Shown in pieces: positions 49,863 to 61,347 of a DNA stretch of 64,000 nucleotides. The DNA lies in assembly GCA_028274465.1 (NCBI GenBank), contig CM051457.1:13109908-13173907 (forward strand), given 5' to 3'. How positions within the stretch are numbered: the stretch's first letter is position 1; each line of letters begins with the position of its first letter. The position numbers and the translations under genes were made by a program. The notes under the pieces are model-generated. The model worked only from the letters and a program-made list of their open reading frames with translations, searched no databases and was not told the DNA's origin. The DNA is from Plantago ovata (Eukaryota; Streptophyta; Magnoliopsida; Lamiales; Plantaginaceae).

Positions 49863-51489
49863 ATTGTATGTTTTGTTCTGTTACAATAGATGATTTGATG
49901 GTTTTAATGAGTTACATTATTGTTAAGATGATTTGTTATATTTTTAATGGACAATTTCATTATAATTTTAACACTCATCCATTACTATTTTAATAGATTA
50001 TATTATGATTTTAATGAGCTACATTATTGTTTTAAAGTGGTTCATTTTAGTTTTGAACTTGAAAAAAAAATAATCAATTATGGGGTATAATTACTTCTAT
50101 TTTATTTCAATTTAGTTTCTTTTGCCTTAGAATTAATCAAGCCCTACAAGGCCTAATTTCACATAATTTAATTCTTTCTACTTGCATTATTCAATCCGAT
50201 TGGTTGGTGATAAAGAAAAGAAAAAAAATGACAATTAACTTTGGAGTTACTTGTTTAAAATATACTAGGGTCCCCAATATACTATCCTTTTAGATTATTT
50301 CTTTAAAAAAAAAAAAATTGTTGTAAAGGAGATGATGGGTCAAAGTTGATAACCACAAGTTAGATATGAAAATAATGGCTCATTTATTTAGGTCGAGTCT
50401 TTTTTTTCTAAATAATAAAAGAATTAAACACCACCATCACATTGGTAGAAATTAGTAGTAGTATAATTTAGGTGAATGACAAACACTTGGTTAGTCCGTA
50501 TATGTATTATTAATTTCTGAGATTATTCCCAAATCCTGAATGTTTCATTTTATTACTATTAGAATAAATTAACGTAAATGAATTATTAGTATTACTATAA
50601 AATCTAATTATATTATTTTGAGCCTCATTTTTAAATTCTAGTATTTGATAAATTTAAACCTCGGTCTAATAGTTATAGTAATTGCATAGAGTTGCTTAAT
50701 TTTGGTGATGTTGAGGAATTTGAGTTGGAATTGCGACAGTGATTTACTGATTAATGAAATTAGCAACCCATGCGCAGGAATACGCAAAAAAGTAAGTGCG
50801 GCCTGAATAAATGGCTTGCGGAAAAAGATACAGTAGTATTAAAAATTATATTATATTATTATTATATTATTATAAAAAAATTGTTTCTAGTTACGTCGAG
50901 TATATTCAGTGATTCATCCGATCGATGTGAGTTGTGAGCAGAGAGAGTGAGAGCCAGGAAGGAAGGAAGGAACCCCACTGCAACTTGTTCAGTCTTCAAC
51001 TCACCATTTTTAACTCTCTCTCGCTCTCTCTGCACCTACCTACAATATACGACGTTTCTGGAAAACTCTTTCTCTCTTTTTTGTCTTTTTTTTTTTTAAT
51101 TTTTTATTATTATTCATCATCACAGAGAAGAGAGTCCTTGACACCAATAATGAATGAATGAATGAATGAATGAGGTCATTAATGGTGGAGTCGTAGAATT
51201 GGAACCTTCCCAACCGTTACTCCTCTTCCTCCTCTCAAACCTTTCCCAAACCAAAAACTCTCTATAGTAGGCCTTTTCTTTCTATCTTTTCCACCATACA
51301 AATCATCAATTTTATTATCCCATCCCATCCCATCCCATCCTCTTTTGGTATGTATGCTACTTCTTCCCTCTTTCACACTTGTCGATTTTCTTTTCTTTTA
51401 TTTTCATCTAACAATGGTCTTATTATTCGTCTTCTGATAAACAGCACAGCAGCAAAAAAAAAAAGGTAAGTGCGTCTGTTGGTTTTGGC
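49863..51489. promoter_or_regulatory. Spacer and TLC gene 5' region with microsatellites
   Basis: AT-rich repeats near 49880-50040 (TTTTAATGAGTTACATTATTG phrases) and a TTA-rich run at about 50840-50880. The presumed TLC leader holds a CT-rich tract (about 51015-51035), ATGA units at about 51147-51174 and five ATCCC units at about 51317-51340. No other gene is seen. Confidence 0.5.
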
Positions 51490-54400
51490 ATGAAGAAAGG
51501 TGTAGTAGGAGGGTTGATGGAAATCGGCGCTCATCTTCTCTCCGCCAAGGAAATGCGCTGGCTCTCTGCAATCCTCGCCGGTATTCTCATGTGCAAAATT
51601 GTAACCCATCTTATCTTATTCTCACTCATCATTTTTTGTTTCTTTTTTATACTTTTTTTATATGAGAGATATGAGTCTTATGTGTATTCTTGTCTTTTGG
51701 AATTTTGTCTGTGCTGTGCATTCATTCATTGCTAAATCACTAGCACACCATTCCACTGGCCAGTTTGTTTGGGTGTTGCATCATAGTAAGTTGGGTGACA
51801 TACAGAACAGAACCAGTAGGCTAATACCTTCCATTTACTCTTCAGCTAGCTGAGACACCCAAGACTTTGCAGCAATAATTCAACTACGTGGCTTTCAGAT
51901 GAGTGTGCATGTTTTAAGTATGAATAGTTATCTTTGGTGATTAAATATGTAAATCCTCAAACCAATTAACGGTTCAAGAGATGAGGGCTAAACACCATAT
52001 GACTACGGGTATTACCCTTTTTCCCTTCCATGCCACTACAATTTGGAAGTTTGCTAGCTGCTCGACATGTCTTTATTTCAGATTAACATGTTATTCACAA
52101 GTGACTCAGGGTGTGTGTGCTACTCATGGTGGTACTATATGTCTACCACAACTCTAGGTACTAACCGTGTCTACTTTTTAAAGGTTTTTCATTCTGGTTT
52201 TGGCCATGATCACAACTGAGGGATATGAGTGATTCCAGTTTTTGTTAGGGTGTCTGCAACGTAATACAAAGTTGAATCAGAATACTGATTATTTTGTCCT
52301 CATGCTTTTAATGTGTGTTTATTTACACATTCATTTCTTTTTTATGTTCAAGGTTTATGACTTGATGGGTGTGGTGAGCGCTTCACTCATGAAACGGTAT
52401 CGCAATCTCAACAATAAGCAGAAACTGGAATGGAACAACAGGCAATATCTCTTTCCTATGTTCATTCTTGCTCCTCAATTATGTAACTTTTCCCAGGGAC
52501 ATTGCTATTGTTACCTAATGTTCAAAATGTTGATTCACTGTTAACAGGGGATTCTCCACTTTCCATGCTATTGTTGTGGCGGTCGGCTCTCTATATCTCC
52601 TACTTGCTTCAGATCTTTTTGATGATAAAGAAGATAAGATGATCCTCAATAGATCCTCAACTGTCTCAGACACCATGCTCGGGGTATGTTCGTGCAAAAA
52701 GATTGTAGTAGTTTGGAGTCAATATGAGAATATATGATATAGAACCCTCTAGTCTATATGGTGCTATTTTTTCCCAAGTACTTTAATCTACAATCCATGT
52801 CAACCGTTATTAGGCTCTGTATGAGAAGTCAAGATTTCTTATCCCTTCTGTAGGCGATGCACCTAATAATATTGATATTAAAACAGGTGTTCAGGTTTGC
52901 ACGCCCCGATTGAAATTGCTTATGAAATTTGTCTAGATGTTCTGTTATTGCATGCTCAATTTTGTAATTATTATAAGTTCAATTGTGTTGTTTTATTTTG
53001 GTTATTTGACTGTCCAGGTTTCTATTGGGTACTTCCTATCAGACTTGGCAATGATACTTTACAACTATCCAGCATTAGGTGGTACCGAGTATGTAAGTAC
53101 ATGACCCACTACCAGTACACTCTCCTAATACTTACATTTGTTTAATGTTTCTTATTTTCATTTGTAGTTCTTAAGTGAGTTAGAAATAATAGGTCTTTCA
53201 TTCTGTTTTTTTTACAAGTTATTCATGTTTTATGCCAGGTCATACATCATGGGCTGTCAATGTATTCAATCATTCAATCTCTTTTGAGCGGTCAAGCACT
53301 GATTTACATATTAATGGTTCTCTTTACTGAAGCCACAACTCCGTTTGTAAATCTGCGATGGTGAATTTTAATGTCTTGCTTTTTGACTCTTTTTCTTTTT
53401 CTTATTCTTTTCTCCCTTTATAACTTATTAGATTTTGTTTGGCACGCTCAGGTATCTTGATACCCTTGGCATGAAGAATTCAAAACTCTACATCTACAAT
53501 GGTGTCGCTTTGTTCTTAGGGTGGCTGGTATGATCTATTCTTGCTTCCATCTCTACGTACTTTCTGCATGCTATGTGATCCAGCATTTTCATATGGGCAT
53601 AAGGGCTCAGCTCTTTCTACGTTTGATGGTTTGAATTGCTTTTCATGCACGAGACATTAAATTTCCTGTCATGATAACATTCTTCCTAGTAAAGTACTGT
53701 AAACATAACAACCTATGCAAATGTGATGTAAGAGACTCCAGCAAAATGTCCCACTAATAGCTATCAATCAATTGTGAGGTTACTGCTCCGTTAGATTATG
53801 GGCGATTTTGCATCAACCGTTCATTTTCATACCATGTCGCAACTATTTTGTTTACCAAATACCAAGCACTTGATTTTCTATTTGAATATTAGGATGTTGC
53901 TCAGCTCAACAGCTCAAGTGGTTTTCCTATTATGTGTATCTGGTATTCCTGTTATTTCTTCACTCCAATGGTTGATCCTTTTTTCAAGTCGGAGTAAATT
54001 CAGTGTGATGGGTACTTTCCAGTTTCCAGTTATATCACACTTACAAAAATTCATAGCAACTTGTGTGTAATTCAGGAGAAACGTTTTACTGTTTTTTTGT
54101 TTTTTTTTTTGTGATAACGGGCCAGTTATTTTCACTTGAGCAGATTAGTAGACCATCACAGATGACTAAGCATGTTAAGCTTAGGAACATGGACATTCTA
54201 TAATTAACTAATTACACTGCTAGAGAATGAATTCTGATAAGAAAAAGAATCAATTATTACTGGATATAGATATATGATTATAAACAAAAAATTATATAAT
54301 CAGTTTAGTAAGTTTCTTGTTGCTTATTTGCACGGTCGATTGTTATTTTGAATCATTGCTTCTTCAAAAATGTTATCTATTTTATTCTGCAAGGGTTCTG

Positions 54401-55225
54401 TTATCAATTGTTATCTTTTTGGCTATGTATTTTATTGTAACACTGGAATTTTGATTTCAGGTTGCAAGGGTTCTTTTATTTGTATTCTTTTTCTACCACA
54501 TGTTCACCCACTTTGATCAGGTTAGTGACATGCATGTTCTTATGTTACTTTTTGGTCATCACTCATCAGATCTTAGAGATCTATTTCTTTGAGTCTTCTG
54601 ACATTTTGTGAGACTTCAAAATTACTGTTTGGACATAGTTTATGCATGACAAAAAATCCAATTATATATTGATAACGTGTAGATACAATAAGTTGATATT
54701 CATTTAGCTGAATTAGCTGCATCATTTCTAAAGAGTCTGATATTAAAAGTTTAAACATGTCTTCGAATTGAAAACACATCATTTACCAATTGTCCAACTG
54801 TTTGAAGCCAAAGCAGTGTTTTGTATTCGCTCTGAAGTTTGTAACAGGGGATGCATGATCCCAAATAGCAAGGGTATATGGAATAAACTAAGCCTAAATC
54901 TTGGTAGTTCTTTTATCAGCAATTAATCTACAATTTGTTGGATAATTAAGCTTTGATAGATAAAATTTGTGTAACCGAACATAAGCAAAAACTCGATGGT
55001 CGTTTTTTTATATGTAATTTTAACTGTCAAAAGAAATACTAAAACCAGATAAAGACTAATGTACTCTGTCTCAATCTATTTTCTCAGGTGAAACAAGTGT
55101 TCCCACTAGGTTATTACAGCTTGCTTACGGTACCTCCTGTGCTGACAATGATGAACGCCTTCTGGTTCTGGAAAATCACCAAGGGTATGGTAAAAACCTT
55201 GAGGAAAGCTAGACACAGCCAATGA
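51490..55225 (+). CDS. TLC-domain (TRAM-LAG1-CLN8) multipass membrane protein, TLCD4/TMEM56-like
   Basis: Lipid-sensing or lipid-handling membrane protein; the biochemical role of this plant subgroup is not established. Exons: 51490-51600, 52353-52441, 52548-52683, 53018-53092, 53239-53360, 53452-53527, 54461-54520 and 55088-55225; 268 aa. TLC landmarks are GFSTFHAIVVAVGSLYLLLA, GYFLSDLAMILYNYPALGG, VIHHGLSMYS (the conserved HH), FTEATTPFVNLRW and FFFYHMFTHFDQ. Several hydrophobic helices (about six) are seen, and the short C-terminal tail is basic (KGMVKTLRKARHSQ). Exon 2 ends AACAG followed by GCAATA, so intron 2 is best read as GC-AG; using the next GT, near 52460, would add about seven residues in frame. 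In memory the closest Arabidopsis relative is At1g31300. The gene looks intact. Confidence 0.88.
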
Positions 55226-55494
55226 ATAGGGACTTGTATAGTTCACCAAGGGTACCTATGATTTTACACTGGATGTATTCAATTGAATAATAGCTTAAAT
55301 GAAAAGGAGGTAGATGACGTGACGCAACTAGTTATGAAAATTTAACTCGTCATTTAGATAATGTTACAAAAGTTTACAGTGCACTGGTGGTGTTATGGTT
55401 CCATGTGTTTTGTTAAGATTGCTTGTGCAACAAATTATGCAGATGTATGCCAGGAAACTATCTAAGAGCCAAGCCTTTCATCTACCCGAGAATC

Positions 55495-55962
55495 TCACAT
55501 CTGTTGCCAGAACCCATAGTCATTCAAAAATTTAACGGTCCCCAAATCCTCCGGCTCCTCAACAGAGTCTGTATCGGCTATGGTTTCATTATCATCATCA
55601 TCAATTGAAGAATCATAATGGTTGCTAGAATCTGATAATCAGAAGCAAATTCTACCAATAAATTTCCCGTTGAATTATACCTTCCAGCACAGGGGTAGAT
55701 ACATACAAGTCAGTGAAGTCACTATATCTTGCACCACCAGCCTGAAATCTGTGTTCTCCACTCGAACCTTTATAGAAACCAGTAAACGTGATATAATAAG
55801 TGTCCTCGTATGAATTAACACGTACAATACGCTCAAATCGAAGTTGTCTCCTGCACAAACCAAACTATTGTTACGTTAGTAAAAATGATATCCGAATTGA
55901 TTGGTACTTTGTAAACAAGGAAGACGGAATGCAGCTTACAATAGCGTTGTTGTTGTAATCAT
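55495..55962 (-). CDS. Small cystatin-like/UPF0725-like gene or 5'-truncated remnant
   Basis: Two well-formed exons read leftward: 55850-55681 (acceptor GTGCAG, donor GTATAATT) and 55631-55495 (acceptor TATCAG, stop TGA), in phase. They encode LRFERIVRVNSYEDTYYITF, cystatin-fold-like (a beta strand ending YYITF), then an acidic tail (SSIDDDDNETIADTD) ending GFWQQM. A possible first exon, ATG at about 55962 to donor at 55940, adds MITTTTL in frame. An alternative frame there reads ALNDYNNN, as in cystatin helices, but is out of phase. Without a full N-terminus I cannot say whether this is a real short gene or a relic. No function is assigned. Confidence 0.4.
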
Positions 55963-56214
55963 TAAGAGCTAGTGTGAGTGCGACCCATTAGATGTAGATG
56001 AGCGTAGCACGAGTTATTTGAAATCTTCGGTCTTGGCTTGTTATTCCAATACGTCAACAGGAAAATAAGTGGGCATAGAAGTTAGATGGCTCATTAAAAT
56101 AAAGGACAAATTACAAAATGACACAATATGTCACAAGTATTAGGGTTGTAAGTTGTAACGGGGTGTGACATATCGTACGAAACGGTAGCCAACCCCCACA
56201 TCTATTATAGGGTT
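55963..56214. other. Spacer
   Basis: Short AT-rich spacer, no feature recognised. Confidence 0.4.
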
Positions 56215-56672
56215 GGGTTGTAACCGAACCGAGCTTTTTTCGAGCTGCTGTAGTTCGGCTTAAAAAAGCTCGGCTCAAAACTCTATTATTTGAGCTCGAG
56301 TTTGACCAATTTTTTTAGCTCGTTTAGTTTATCGAGTCGAGCTCGAACATTGAAAATCTCGGCTCGAAAGCTCGACGAGCAGCTCGAAAGAAATAATAAA
56401 TAAAAAGTATACATAATATTAATTATTTTTATATATTTATATATTTTATTTATTTTATATATCTATATTTTTTTATTGAAATATATATATATATATTTTA
56501 TTTTTTTAATTATTTATTTATTTTTCTTATTCGAGCTCGAATAAGAAAAATATGTGCCGAGCTCGAACTCGAGTCCAAAAGCTGAAGCTCGATCGAGCTC
56601 GAGCTCGAGTTCGAATCGAGTATTATAAACTCGAGTTTGAGCCGAGCCTTGCCAAAGCTTGGCTCGATTATA
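56215..56672. mobile_element. AGCTCG-rich inverted-repeat element with a 30-bp palindrome
   Basis: Both ends are dense in GAGCTCGA, AAGCTCGGCTC and CTCGAG. The left end (AACCGAACCGAGCTTTTTT) and the right end (CCAAAGCTTGGCTCGATT) are roughly inverted. The middle (56395-56520) is nearly pure A/T. At about 56521-56550 lies a perfect 30-bp palindrome centred on GAGCTC. No coding capacity: the two overlapping minus-strand frames here are composition artefacts. This style of sequence is common in plant non-autonomous DNA elements, but I cannot name the superfamily. Confidence 0.6.
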
Positions 56673-57497
56673 GACAAGAAAATTGGTAACCATTTTTCGA
56701 CATGAAAATAAAGTACTAATAAGCTCAATAATGGAAAGTAAGATTTTAGACAAAACATGATACAGTACAAAATAAAATTAATACCTCTAATTTATAGATA
56801 GACAAAATTAATGAGAGAGGAGAGAATATGAAAAATGTTGAAAAAATACAAGATGAACTGGAATACTATAGGTCAATATTCAGCTAAATCTCTTTCTTTG
56901 TATTTTTTAATGTATAAAATATAGATTGGGATTGGGTCAACTGACCCAGCTCGAGCCACCCGGACTTGTCGGTTACTTGTATGTGATATAATTTTCATTC
57001 ATTTTTTTTCCAATGAAATAAATTCATTATTCCTTTTTCCCCAACAACTTTGTCCGGCGAAGTACCCCTTTTCCGTCTATACTTTGCATCAATAAATTAT
57101 TAACAATCTACATGACCTGGTCATTATGATAAATGACATGCAATGTGTTTAGTATGTTGCCTTATAACCAATGTCTGTCCGTCTTTTTTATTATAGTTTT
57201 ATTCTTATAAGTTTTGTTTCCCCATAATACTCACTTGCGCAAACTTGTTTTTTTCACTAACTACACACCACTATCTAAAATCTCATATCGCTTAACTTTT
57301 TTTAATTAACTACACATTAGTATCTAAAAGAATAAAACCAAGATAAGTGTATAGATTTTCTTTTAGAGTTGAAGAGAAAATTATAATAAATTCAAAGTTA
57401 ATGAATTAAAATTGTTGAAAATAGAAAATATAAGGGTATGGATTAAGAAAAAATCTTATATTTCTTAAGTGGTGATGGGCTATATTCAGATTTAAAA
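56673..57497. other. Intergenic, no gene seen
   Basis: AT-rich DNA; the part next to 57498 would be the 3' flank of the GATA-like copy. No poly(A) tract marking a retrocopy end was found. Confidence 0.45.
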
Positions 57498-58081
57498 TTA
57501 GTCAAAATTATACTTTGACATACATTTTCCATTGCAAAGGTTTCTCATATACCCCTTGTTTACCCAAGTTAACCCGCAAGGGTTACAAAGAGTTCTAGGA
57601 CCATGTGGCCCTTTTCGCATAACTGGAGTGTTCTCCCTACTTGTGCCACAATGAGTGCATTCTGTAGGGTAATTTTCTTTCATCGATGAACTTGATGGTT
57701 TTTCGTTCTCAGTTTTTGAAACAAACCGCCCCTTATTGCGTGGTTGACATTTTGCTGCTTCGACCCTAACACCATATAGTATCTTTTTCTCATAGCATCG
57801 TTTTTTTTTCTTTTCGAGAAACCTAGCAAGGTGCTTTTCTCTCTGAGGATCAATATTTGGTAGCAAAGTGGCCGATGATTGATTTCCTTTCTTATCAGTT
57901 GGCACGGGATCATTGAACTCGTATCCGCCCAAACTAGAATAGCCATGTGGACCTTTTCCATAGGAACGCCCTCAAATATGACATTGTGCCCATTGAAAGA
58001 GAGACTAGCTTTAGTAGGAGCTTTGATTGGATCAATTTGTAGTTCATGAGAAGCATTTGAACTCCGGTTGTGAGGATTCAT
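57498..58081 (-). pseudogene. Intronless, frameshifted copy of a TIFY-CCT-GATA (ZML) transcription factor
   Basis: Normal ZML proteins combine a TIFY domain, a CCT domain and one GATA zinc finger. Here all three appear in order without introns. [17 protein letters not shown] then [31 protein letters not shown] then [22 protein letters not shown] finger: [20 protein letters not shown] then [16 protein letters not shown], with all four zinc Cys kept. The frame changes inside the TIFY domain near 57935: upstream reads EKVHMAIL, downstream reads LGGYEFNDP, consistent with loss of one T in a T-run. Family genes normally have several introns, so a retrocopy is inferred. The second-frame part alone (about 144 codons) would keep CCT and GATA. 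A sequencing error at the T-run is possible. Confidence 0.75.
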
Positions 58082-58579
58082 AGTTGTTTGGTTTTACATA
58101 ACTAGACATAGACGAGTCCTTTTATATTATATGAGTGAAATGCATGCATAATTGCATGTAAGGTGAGATATGGATTGGTAAATACACAACATACTCGTGA
58201 ATTTTCTTTGTTCTTCAGTATTCTAGACTCTAGAGTATTTATTACTATCATTTCTAAATTTACATTAAATTTTAAAACATTAGAGAAACATTAATTATCT
58301 ACTATATTCGTTATATTTGAACAATGCTTAACTTCAAACTTGCTAATTTTTTAAAAATACACAGTAAACAAGTTCAGTTTAGTCCAAATTAAATCGTTAA
58401 ACTTTATATTAATAAAAATTTAATCTACTAATGACGTGTAACAATACAATTTCTTTTCTTTTTTTTTTTCCTAAAAAAATCGAAGATTGTTTGTCCATAT
58501 TACTAATTGATTATTTCCAACTTTGGGGCCGAAGCAGAATCGCAAAAGTGAATCAGAAGTCACCAACCAATTATATCAC
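58082..58579. other. Intergenic, no gene seen
   Basis: AT-rich spacer, 5' of the GATA-like copy. No promoter element can be supported. Confidence 0.45.
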
Positions 58580-58801
58580 CCTCCGGTCCCATTAATAAAT
58601 TTCTACGTTAATTGTTTTGACTTAAACTTTAATTACCTTTTAAATTATATCACAATATATATGTATAATAAAATTATATTATAAGATAGCTTTATTAAAT
58701 ATTCCATCTGTGTAGCGGTGTAATTTAAAAGTACATATAGTCAAAAATTGTAAAATACTGAGTAAATACAAACTAGTAGAAAGTTATAAATGGAAGGGAG
58801 A
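58580..58801. mobile_element. Stowaway-like MITE (diverged)
   Basis: The left end CTCCGGTCCCATTAATAAAT followed by TTCTAC is mirrored at the right by GTAGAAAGTTATAAATGGAA followed by GGGAG. Imperfect inverted repeats are about 26 bp or more, about 222 bp overall, with an AT-rich core. Flanking bases are TA-rich. Confidence 0.7.
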
Positions 58802-59224
58802 TATTAATATTGTTGAAATATTGTACAGTATATGTTATGTAGCAGCAGCCCTTAAAAGTATTTGGCCCCCACGCGGCCTGGTGCTGCAAAAACACAATGC
58901 CCACACTGTATCTTTAAGATTTCCTACTTGTAGGCTACTCTCGCCATTAACGTATGAAACGGTCTTCTTCTAACACTTTCCTCTTTTTCAAAAAAAATTA
59001 AAAAAATAAAAAACCAAACCAAACCGACCGTTGCTGTTTATAGCACAGTAGTAGTGCGGTTCCTCTATTCATTCATCCATCATCTCATCAGATCCGATAT
59101 TCCTTTCTTTGTTTTTCGTCCATGCCAATTTACACCACCTTTCCCACTTTTACCTCTCCAAATACTCCCATTTAACCCACCCAAACCATTTTTTATTTTT
59201 CACAACAAAAAAAAAACAAATATT
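58802..59224. promoter_or_regulatory. MCU upstream region and leader
   Basis: Presumed promoter and 5' leader of the uniporter gene. An in-frame Met at 59054 would add 57 residues of Pro/Phe-rich sequence; I read that stretch as leader because the downstream Met starts a better mitochondrial presequence. Confidence 0.4.
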
Positions 59225-61347
59225 ATGTGGAGAACACAAGGCATTAATATCATCAAACGGGCCCTCACCCGGCCCGCTTTCACCCACCACTCCGATCATT
59301 TCCACCCCAACCACCGATTCGCGCCATCGCTCTACCGACACTGCAGCTCCAATAAGAAGGGTGATGGTGAAATGGGAGACAACGGCATGACGTACGGAGA
59401 GGCGAGGCGGCTGATGAGGCTGGTCAATGTTGAGGCGCTGAAGGAGAAATTGGGGATGGAGAGGAAGGATGTGATTCCGTACGACGAGCTTATTGAAGCT
59501 TGCCGGAGTATGGGCGTTGCCAAATCCACAGATGAGGCCGCTGCTTTTGCCAGGGTGCTTGATGATGCCGGTGTTGTTTTGCTCTTTCGAGATAAAGTTT
59601 ATCTTCATCCTGATAAGGTATTTCATTATTGTTATTATTATTTTTATTTCTGTTAATCGTTAATCATTTTGTCTTTATCTTGGAAATGATTGATTCAATT
59701 GTTTAGGGTTTTATGTGATTTTGTTGGTGGACCGTGAGGAAAAGGGGATAGAGAGATTATTATTGAATAGTAGAGACAATAAGCAGCAACCAGATGGTGT
59801 TTACTTTCCTGTGATTTTGGATTTTGTTGATAGAATACACATTCTGCTAATTATATAATCTAGATGAGTTTTGTGGTGTTACTTATCTTTGATGGTCCAC
59901 TCCCCAGTCAGTCCCCACCCTCTCTACCTTCTTAAACAACTTTATGAAGCCCTACTTCTAATGATGATAGATACTGCTATTGCTTTAATGGTGTGTTCCT
60001 CATTTTCACATGTTATTATCAATATTTGCTTCTTTGATTGTAGCTAGAAGAAAATATATTGTGGTTCCAAATTTCGCAGTTTGGTGTTGTTTTGTCGTTT
60101 TTTGATTTATTCTTAGTCCGTTGATGTTTGACGATTCTGTGACTCAAGTAGTTGTCGATGATACTACACGAAAACTAGAGCTTATTCGTTTTAGACAATT
60201 AAGTTTTTGTATCGTCGAATTTGGAAAACCACACGGGAGTGTTTATTTACCTAGAATCTGTCTGTCTGTCTGTCCATGTATATCAGAAGGGTTGGTTAGC
60301 TGTTTCAGTTGCTGTATGTGTTCTGGTCGAGCATTGTGATAGCATAATGTTGTTAGAGGTTTGAGTGGCAAGGAGAGAAGATATCCGAGTGTTTTATTGT
60401 TAAATATCCGAGTGTTTTATTGTTGAATTTGTAGAAGCAAGAAAGGCATATTATTTCTGTTGAGAAACCTCGAATCTGTCTGATGTTGTATAGCAGACCA
60501 AGTTGGTTATTTGTTTAGGTCGCTGCATCTCGATTTTGTGAGGGGTTTTATTACTGACCTTTATCTACCTTCTAGGGAAGGGTGGGGAGGGGGATTTAGT
60601 TACCCGAGCTAGATCAAGTGGGTTGAATTCAAATCCGGGATTGTGCATCATTTATGGTGATTTAGTTTCTCCTTTAGTAAGACGTACAGAGTAGTATCCG
60701 TTGTACAACCCTTATCTGTCTTACTTATCCACATTGATATGGAGCATGGACAATAGTTTATTAGATCTTCCTAATATGTTTGCATTCGATTTATGTTGAG
60801 TTGTGAATTATGAGGCCACCTCTCAAGATCAAAGATCTGTTTCTATGATTTTTTGTTCCAGGTGATTGATTTGGTCAGGAAAGCAGTGCCACTAGCGCTA
60901 TTACCTGAAGAGGACCCGGATAGAGAAGAGTACAAGAAGCTACAGGACAAGAAGGAGATAATTGACATGCTGGCCCACAAGCAGGTTCGACGAATACTAT
61001 GGACTGGGTTGGGATTTGCGGTAGTTCAAGTCGGACTCTTTTTCCGCTTGACATTCTGGGAATTTTCTTGGGACGTTATGGAGCCCATTGCATTCTTCAC
61101 TACCACAACTGGAATTATTGTAGGCTACGCTTACTTCATGATCACGTCACGAGACCCTTCATACCAAGACCTGCTCAAGAGGCTGTTCCTCTCCAGGCAT
61201 AGGAAACTCATTAAGACACATAACTTTGATGTCCAGAGGTTTATGGAGTTGGAGAAGAAATTCCATTCACATGCAGATTCATGTGCTTTGATGAGGAGGA
61301 AGATCGGGGTAGATGTTGAACCAGAGGATCTTTTAGAAGATCATTGA
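59225..61347 (+). CDS. Mitochondrial calcium uniporter pore subunit (MCU)
   Basis: Pore-forming subunit of calcium uptake across the inner mitochondrial membrane. Two exons, 59225-59617 and 60862-61347, give 292 aa, a normal plant MCU length and the usual single-intron layout. The N-terminus [19 protein letters not shown] is Arg-rich without acidic residues, a good mitochondrial presequence. A soluble N-terminal domain and a coiled-coil-like stretch ([20 protein letters not shown], about 152-171) precede TM1 (about 176-194). The pore signature WDVMEP (W201-P206, with the calcium-binding Asp202 and Glu205) precedes TM2, which ends [20 protein letters not shown]. All key residues are kept, so it is probably functional. 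Confidence 0.93.

Noticed and set aside
56510-56770. Two overlapping minus-strand frames in the AGCTCG element
   Set aside because: Low-complexity Glu/Leu/Ser runs (SSSSS, ELELEL) from GAGCTC repeats.
59054-59224. Upstream in-frame Met as the MCU start
   Set aside because: Adds a Pro/Phe-rich stretch with no family match; MWRTQG at 59225 gives a standard presequence and length.
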